Source: Phycisphaerales bacterium (GTDB taxonomy: Bacteria; Planctomycetota; Phycisphaerae; Phycisphaerales; UBA1924). From it: 64,000 nucleotides of DNA. Shown here piece after piece: positions 59,263 to 64,000 of the stretch. Both the position numbers and the translations under genes were made by a program. The stretch lies in assembly GCA_007693785.1 (NCBI GenBank), contig RECY01000017.1, forward strand, positions 1 to 64,000, read 5' to 3'. Each line of letters opens with the position of its first letter. The stretch's first letter is position 1. The notes beneath the pieces were generated by a model. The model was not told the origin of the DNA, made no database searches, and worked only from the letters and a program-made list of their open reading frames with translations.

Positions 59263-59400
59263 GCGTGGGTTCCCCCAACAAGGTTCGGGCTGGCTCGGCG
59301 CCCGGGACGCGGGCGGGGGCGTGCGCCCCACTTCTCGCCCTTTATCGGCGCGGAGCGTACCGCTACGCCACGACCCCTGCCAATCCACATATCATCCCCC

Positions 59401-60858
59401 GTGCCCGACGACCCCGACGCGCCCTTCACCGACGAGGACGGCCTCCTCCCCGCCGACACCCCCCCGCCCTGGGGCACGGAGCGCGACAACGAACGCCTCG
59501 CCCGCCTCCTCGCCAAGGCCCGCGGGCTTCCCCCGGTGCCTGGCGTCTACCTAATGAAGGACGCCGCGGGCGTGGTGCTCTACGTCGGCAAGGCCTCCAA
59601 GCTGCCCGACCGCGTCAGCAGCTACTTCGTCCCGAGCGCGGCCCTCGGCCCCAAGAAGCACCCCATGCTCGCACTCGTCCACGACTTCGACGTCCTCCGC
59701 TGCGAGGGTGAGTGGGAGGCGCTGCTCACCGAGAACCGGCTGATCAAGGACATCAAGCCGCGGTTCAACGCGCGCCTCATCGACGACAAGAGCTTCCCCT
59801 ACCTCGTCGTCACCAGCCCGCGGGCCGAGGACTACCCGCGGGTGTTCGTCACGCGCAACCCCGCCGGCATCCGCGACGAGGGCGGCACGCACCCGGAGAT
59901 GCGCCACGCCCGCGTCTTCGGCCCGTTCACCAACGCCGGCGCGCTCCGCGAGGCCGTGCAGGTCCTGCAACGCGTCTTCAAGTTCCGCACCTGCAAGCTC
60001 GACATCGTGCAGGGCGACCCGAAGAACAAACGCTTCCGCCCCTGCCTGCTCCACGCGATCGGGCAGTGCACCGCGCCGTGCGCCGAGAAAATCACCCCCG
60101 ACGCCTACAACCAAGACACCGACCGCTTCATCAAGTTCCTCAGCACCAAGCGCAGCGCGATGCTGCGCGAGCTGAAGCAGGAGATGGGCGAGGCGTCGGC
60201 CGAGCTCCGCTTCGAACGGGCCGCGGCCCTCCGCGACCAGATCAAGGCGATCGAAAAACTCGACGAGCGCGCGCACACCCGCGACGGCTGGCAACCCGAG
60301 ACCGAGATCGGGTATATCGACCCGAAAAAAGGCGTCAAAGCCCTGCAGAAAGCCCTCGGCATGGAGACCGCCATCCGCTGCATCGAGGGCATCGACATCG
60401 CCCACCTCCAGGGCGGCGAGACCGTCGGCAGCAAAGTCTGCTTCATCGACGGACGCCCGTTCAAGGACGAGTACCGGCGCTACCGGATCAAGACCGTGAA
60501 GAACCTGCCGGGCGAGCGCGCCAACGACGACTACGCGAGCATCCGCGAGGTCGTGAGCCGCCGCTACCGCGAGGCCGGTGCGGGGGAGGCGCTCTACCCC
60601 GAGGTGATCCTGATTGACGGCGGGCTCGGGCAGCTCCACGCGGCCCAGCAGGCGTTCGAGCAGCTCGACGTGCAGCCGCCGATGGTGATCAGCCTCGCGA
60701 AGAAAGAAGAGCTGATCTACACGCAGGCGCGGACGGAGCCGATCCGCCTGAGCCGCAACAACGCGGGGCTGCGCCTCTGCCAGCAAGTCCGCGACGAGGC
60801 CCACCGCTTCGCGCAGCACTACCACCACATCCTGAGGCGGAAGAAGACGCTGGAGTGA
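59401..60858 (+). CDS. uvrC: UvrC-type excinuclease subunit lacking the C-terminal HhH domain
   Basis: A 485-residue nucleotide-excision repair nuclease. GIY-YIG domain: GVYLM near residue 45 and LYVGKA near 60, active for the 3' incision; UVR motif with L-R-F-E-R-A-A-A-L-R-D-Q-I-K-A-I-E around 265; RNase H-like domain with G-I-D-I-A-H-L-Q-G, the I-D-G-G-L-G-Q aspartate and D-E-A-H-R-F, active for the 5' incision. It stops soon after R-R-K-K-T-L-E, where family members of about 600 residues carry two helix-hairpin-helix motifs. The GTG start at 59401 keeps a short acidic N-terminal extension; no ribosome-binding site is clear. Confidence 0.93.
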   Translation: MPDDPDAPFTDEDGLLPADTPPPWGTERDNERLARLLAKARGLPPVPGVYLMKDAAGVVLYVGKASKLPDRVSSYFVPSAALGPKKHPMLALVHDFDVLRCEGEWEALLTENRLIKDIKPRFNARLIDDKSFPYLVVTSPRAEDYPRVFVTRNPAGIRDEGGTHPEMRHARVFGPFTNAGALREAVQVLQRVFKFRTCKLDIVQGDPKNKRFRPCLLHAIGQCTAPCAEKITPDAYNQDTDRFIKFLSTKRSAMLRELKQEMGEASAELRFERAAALRDQIKAIEKLDERAHTRDGWQPETEIGYIDPKKGVKALQKALGMETAIRCIEGIDIAHLQGGETVGSKVCFIDGRPFKDEYRRYRIKTVKNLPGERANDDYASIREVVSRRYREAGAGEALYPEVILIDGGLGQLHAAQQAFEQLDVQPPMVISLAKKEELIYTQARTEPIRLSRNNAGLRLCQQVRDEAHRFAQHYHHILRRKKTLE

Positions 60859-60908
60859 AGGACCGAGGTTCTGTCTGACAGATCGAGGACGTCTTCACAA
60901 GCTCGTGC

Positions 60909-62639
60909 CTAACCCTCAGCCGGATCCCTCGCCACGCGGAGCACCAGGAGCGTCTGGTCATCGACGCGTCGCCGGAGGCCGGCGAACTGGCGCATCTGCC
61001 ACATGACGTGGTCGGCGATCTCGCTCGCGCTCGCCTCGGGGTGCTGGGCGAGGAAGGCGAGCAGGGCGTCGCGGAGTCGCGCCTTGCCGAATTTTTCATC
61101 GCTGAACGACCGCGCGTCCGGGATCCCGTCGCTGTAGGCGACAAGCACGTCGCCGGGGCGCAGGTCGTAGGCCGCGATTTGGTACCGCTGGCTCGGGTCG
61201 ATCCCGACGACCATCCCGCCGATGATCAGCTCGTCCACGTCGCGCACCGTCGGCGCCCGGTGCTCGGGCACGCGGATCACCATCGGCGGGTCGTGCCCGG
61301 CGCTGGTGAAGTGCAGGCGACGCGTCGCCGGGTCCAGCACGCCGAACCAGAGCGTCGCGAACTCGTGCTCCAGCGTGTCGCGACACATCGCGTGGTTCAC
61401 GCGCTCCACCACGTCGTTCAGCCCGCGGTCCTCCTCGGCGTTCGCCCGCAGCGTCGCGCGCACGGCGCTCATCAGCAGCGCGGCCGCCACGCCCTTGCCC
61501 ACCACGTCCCCCACCGTCAGGCCAAGCATGGGGCGCCCCTCGCGCTCCAGGCTGAACACGTCGTAGAAGTCGCCCCCGAGCTCGAAGCTCGGCACGTAGC
61601 GCGCCGCGACCTCCACGCCGGGCGTCTCGGGCATCTGGCTCGGGAGCATCCGGCGCTGCACGTCGCCCGCGATCTCGAGCTGGCGTGCGATCCGGCGCTC
61701 TTCCTCCTGCATCCGCAGCAGGCGCGCCTGCTCGACCGCGAGGGCCGCCTGCTGCCCGATCGAGACCAGCAGCCGCTGCTCCGCCTCGCTGAACCGGCGG
61801 CGCTCGCGCCCGTACAGACGCATCACCCCGATCGGGCGACCGCGGAAGACCAGACCCACGTTGATGCACGAGCGGAGCCCCTGCGCGATCACACGCTCGG
61901 GCTCCAGGATCCGCGCGTCCTCGCCCACGTCCTCCACCGTCACCACCTCGCCCGCCAGCGCCATGCGGTCGAACAAGCGGTCCCGGCTCAGCGGCACCGG
62001 GCTGTGCAGATAGTCCGCGCGAAGCCGGCGACCCGTCGCCAGACGCAGCGTGGTCTCCTCGGCCGACGACAACGCCCCCTCGGCCGCGTTCGCCTCCTCC
62101 GGGAGCAACACGATCGACCCCGCGTCCAGCCCCAGCACCTCCAGCGCCGAGTCCAGCGCCAGGTCCAGCACCCGATCGACGCTGCTCGCGCGCACGAGCG
62201 AGCTCGTCAGGCGGTAGAGCACGTCCAGCTCGTGGATGCGGCTGTCGCGCTCGACGATGTTCTCGCACACCTCGCTTGCCGCCGCCGCCAGAAAGTGCAG
62301 GCTCGCCACCAACGCCGCACGACCGCCCGCGAGCGACGTCTGCCCGGGACCGACCCAGATCGCGCCGATCTCCTGCCCCTCGACGACCAGCGGCGCACGC
62401 TCGGCCCCCGACGACGGCGACGGCGCGCCCGCCTCGATCCGGAACGGCTCGCCGTGCTCGCCCGGGCGCACCCGCGACCCGTCGGCGTCCCGAAGTTCGA
62501 TCGTGAGCCCCGTCATCCCGCTCAGCTCCGCGCACAGACGCGCCAGCGAGCCGTCGGTCAGGAACCGTGCCAGTGTCAACCCGATCGGCGTCGGCGAGGC
62601 CTCGCCGCCCCGGGCTCCGCGATCGCGCTCATCGCCCAC
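60909..62639 (-). CDS. RsbU-like GAF-PP2C (SpoIIE) serine phosphatase
   Basis: A 576-residue regulatory phosphatase. Order: an N-terminal sensory region (residues 20-110; L-A-R-F-L-T-D-G-S-L-A-R-L-C, PocR-like), a GAF domain near 135-300 (D-A-G-S-I-V-L-L-P, then G-V-M-R-L-Y-G), a linker helix R-R-I-A-R-Q-L-E-I-A, and a SpoIIE/PP2C domain with the metal motifs GGDFYDVF and GDVVGKGVAAALLM. It should dephosphorylate a STAS-type antagonist such as that at 51255 in a partner-switching cascade; that link is inference. GTG 62639 is assumed. It converges on uvrC. Confidence 0.88.
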   Translation of the reverse strand: MGDERDRGARGGEASPTPIGLTLARFLTDGSLARLCAELSGMTGLTIELRDADGSRVRPGEHGEPFRIEAGAPSPSSGAERAPLVVEGQEIGAIWVGPGQTSLAGGRAALVASLHFLAAAASEVCENIVERDSRIHELDVLYRLTSSLVRASSVDRVLDLALDSALEVLGLDAGSIVLLPEEANAAEGALSSAEETTLRLATGRRLRADYLHSPVPLSRDRLFDRMALAGEVVTVEDVGEDARILEPERVIAQGLRSCINVGLVFRGRPIGVMRLYGRERRRFSEAEQRLLVSIGQQAALAVEQARLLRMQEEERRIARQLEIAGDVQRRMLPSQMPETPGVEVAARYVPSFELGGDFYDVFSLEREGRPMLGLTVGDVVGKGVAAALLMSAVRATLRANAEEDRGLNDVVERVNHAMCRDTLEHEFATLWFGVLDPATRRLHFTSAGHDPPMVIRVPEHRAPTVRDVDELIIGGMVVGIDPSQRYQIAAYDLRPGDVLVAYSDGIPDARSFSDEKFGKARLRDALLAFLAQHPEASASEIADHVMWQMRQFAGLRRRVDDQTLLVLRVARDPAEG

Positions 62640-62895
62640 GCTCTGCTCGTCCGCCGCTACGCGGCCGCCTTCCGGACGCGCGTGCGGCGTGCCGGAGGGC
62701 CCGGGCCCGGTCTGGCGTGGTGTGTGTTCGATGATCCGTCACCTCCGCACGTCCGCACGCGCACCCATATTCAAGTGCTGGCATCGACGAACACCACCAC
62801 CCGCGCACAATCTTCCCGAAGCCCCAATCAAAACCGCATCGCCAACGACCACCGGGGAGCCGCTCCAGACACCCCGCTCCCGCCGCGGGCGGTGG
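62640..62895. other. Spacer between the TPR-like and phosphatase genes
   Basis: 256 bp between two minus-strand genes. An AT-richer stretch near 62740-62840 may hold the phosphatase promoter, but no good hexamers were found. No terminator was recognised. Confidence 0.35.
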
Positions 62896-63981
62896 TCAGT
62901 CCCGGTCTTGCGGCGCCCCCTCGAGATCGCGGCTCGGGCCCGGATCGCGGTCGATCCAGATCCCGCGGAGGAACGACGGCATCGGATCGCCACGCCCGCC
63001 GGCTTCCCGACGCTCGCGGTCGGCCCGGTCGAGCAGGGTGATCGCTTCGAGCACCGTTTCCCGCTCGCCGAGCTGGAAGGCGACGTACGCGAGCAGCGTC
63101 GCGTGGCTCTCGCGGATGCCGCTCGCGCCCTCGACCCGCTCGCGGAGCTGCCCGAGCACATGCTCTAGGCGTTCGTCGGTCGGGCGAGCCGCCAGGACGT
63201 ACCGCACGCCCGCCATCTCCGGGTGACGGGTCAGCAGGGCGCGGAGGTTGACCGCCGCCGAGTCCAGCAGCCCCGCCCCGAGCTGCGCGTGGACCCGCCC
63301 CACCATCGCCGACGGGTCGTTCGCACGCACCGCGAGCGCGGTGATGTACCGCGACTCGGCGTCGAAATACCGCCCGGCCTCCATCAGGCGGGTGGCGGCC
63401 GCCATGTGGCTCGTGAATAGGTCGCGCTCCACGTCGCCCGAGGGCAGCAGGCTGTCCAGCTCGCCACCGGAATCGCGGATCAGACGCAGCGTCTCCGGGT
63501 CGAACAGCCCGTCGTCCGGCTCGCGACTCTCATCGTCGTCTTCCAGCACCGGCCGCTCCAGGTCCACCTCCGGCAGCCTCGAACGTTCACGGTCCGACGG
63601 ATCGCCCGGGCGCGTCCCGTCCAGTGGACGCCCCTCCATCGCGGCTTCGAAACGGCGCAGCTCCGCGCGGAGCGCATCCAATCGCTCCTCCAGCGGCTCC
63701 ACCGTCGGCGAGACGCCCGAAGCCGGGTCCTCGGGCGACGCCGGCAACATCCCACGCAGACGATCCATCACCCGGTCGTGCGGGGTCCGCCGCACGTCAT
63801 CGTCGCGGCTTGTGCCCGTCGGCAGGCGAAGGTCCTGACGGCCCGCGTCCACCCGACCCGAGACACCCTGGCCCTGCAACGGGTCCATCCCGGGCATCGT
63901 CGGCGCATCCGGCATGCCCGGCAGACGCGACGCGTCATCCCGGCGAGGCGTCGGCGCCCGCGCCTCCTCACGAGCACGCAT
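62896..63981 (-). CDS. TPR-like protein, N terminus possibly beyond the window
   Basis: A 361-residue or longer protein. The first 150 residues are Pro-, Asp- and Arg-rich and probably disordered; from about residue 185 alpha-helical repeats follow (A-A-A-T-R-L-M-E-A-G-R-Y-F-D-A-E-S-R-Y-I, L-G-A-G-L-L-D-S-A-A-V-N-L), like a TPR scaffold. The frame stays open to base 64000, so the true start, perhaps with a signal peptide, may lie outside; ATG 63981 has a GGAGGAGG box upstream and could be used. No family or partner is identified. The end is a charged, unstructured tail. Confidence 0.6.
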   Translation of the reverse strand: MRAREEARAPTPRRDDASRLPGMPDAPTMPGMDPLQGQGVSGRVDAGRQDLRLPTGTSRDDDVRRTPHDRVMDRLRGMLPASPEDPASGVSPTVEPLEERLDALRAELRRFEAAMEGRPLDGTRPGDPSDRERSRLPEVDLERPVLEDDDESREPDDGLFDPETLRLIRDSGGELDSLLPSGDVERDLFTSHMAAATRLMEAGRYFDAESRYITALAVRANDPSAMVGRVHAQLGAGLLDSAAVNLRALLTRHPEMAGVRYVLAARPTDERLEHVLGQLRERVEGASGIRESHATLLAYVAFQLGERETVLEAITLLDRADRERREAGGRGDPMPSFLRGIWIDRDPGPSRDLEGAPQDRD

Positions 63982-64000
63982 CCCGGGATCCTCCTCCGCC

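Noticed and set aside
57934-59400. In-frame upstream extension of uvrC antisense to the barrel gene
   Set aside because: The extension has no UvrC similarity and overlaps a gene with signal peptide and barrel features; GTG 59401 starts the conserved part.

Overview
The window is high-GC bacterial chromosome. It most likely comes from a planctomycete of the class Phycisphaerae. That is an inference from family content: secreted proteins ending in a PTP-type variant of the PEP-CTERM anchor plus an arginine run (14693-15550, 56535-57257); extracellular proteins closing with calcium-loop dockerin-like repeats that end in Gly-Cys (1-1254, 47118-48509); a type IV-like pseudopilin; and housekeeping genes (rpoB, rpoC, lepA, argS, thrC, uvrC, aat) scattered among many monocistronic, divergent or convergent genes. 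No tRNA, rRNA, CRISPR array, transposase or integrase was recognised.

Layout. 1-6.6 kb: end of a secreted WDG-repeat protein, the pxpBCA 5-oxoprolinase genes, a GspE-N-like regulator, an exported protein and a PilZ protein. 6.6-13.4 kb: alpha/beta-hydrolase-like protein, MFS transporter, lepA, a methyltransferase and a TetR repressor with a palindrome at its promoter. 13.4-16 kb: a long non-coding stretch with a strong orphan terminator and a complete cobalamin riboswitch ahead of a surface-anchored protein and a BFD-like ferredoxin. 16-24.7 kb: rpoC and rpoB, separated by a small membrane-protein gene. 25-37.8 kb: PDZ-type exported protein, degenerate GH35 protein, TolC-like lipoprotein, 6-phosphogluconate dehydrogenase, polytopic membrane protein, ankyrin protein and an EF-G-like GTPase. 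37.8-40.1 kb: a less GC-rich island with three genes, two apparently broken, bounded by two copies of the EF-G-like gene's start region. 40.2-51.8 kb: HIT protein, CBS protein, argS, a BtuF-like binding protein overlapping a BshC-like gene, a glycosyltransferase, a dockerin-type exoprotein, a MalK-type ATPase with a short partner gene, and a STAS protein. 51.8-64 kb: a frameshifted exported protein, thrC, aat, a PEP-CTERM protein, an outer-membrane barrel protein, a short uvrC, an RsbU-like PP2C phosphatase and a TPR-like protein running to the window edge.

How the parts relate. Much of the window concerns the cell surface and export. Vitamin B12 is a plausible minor theme: the riboswitch-controlled surface protein at 14.7 kb and possibly the BtuF-like protein at 43.5 kb. 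Regulation by PilZ, STAS, SpoIIE-type phosphatase and GspE-N-like modules is dispersed and unlinked. Two copies of a paired-hairpin repeat (9372-9470 and 55247-55396) and several other palindromes show that intergenic DNA carries dispersed repeats.

The observations most worth following are the B12 riboswitch controlling a surface protein, the island flanked by duplicated EF-G-like start sequence, the paired-hairpin repeat, the gene between rpoB and rpoC, and enzymes lacking expected catalytic residues or domains. All calls come from reading the sequence; no database search was run.
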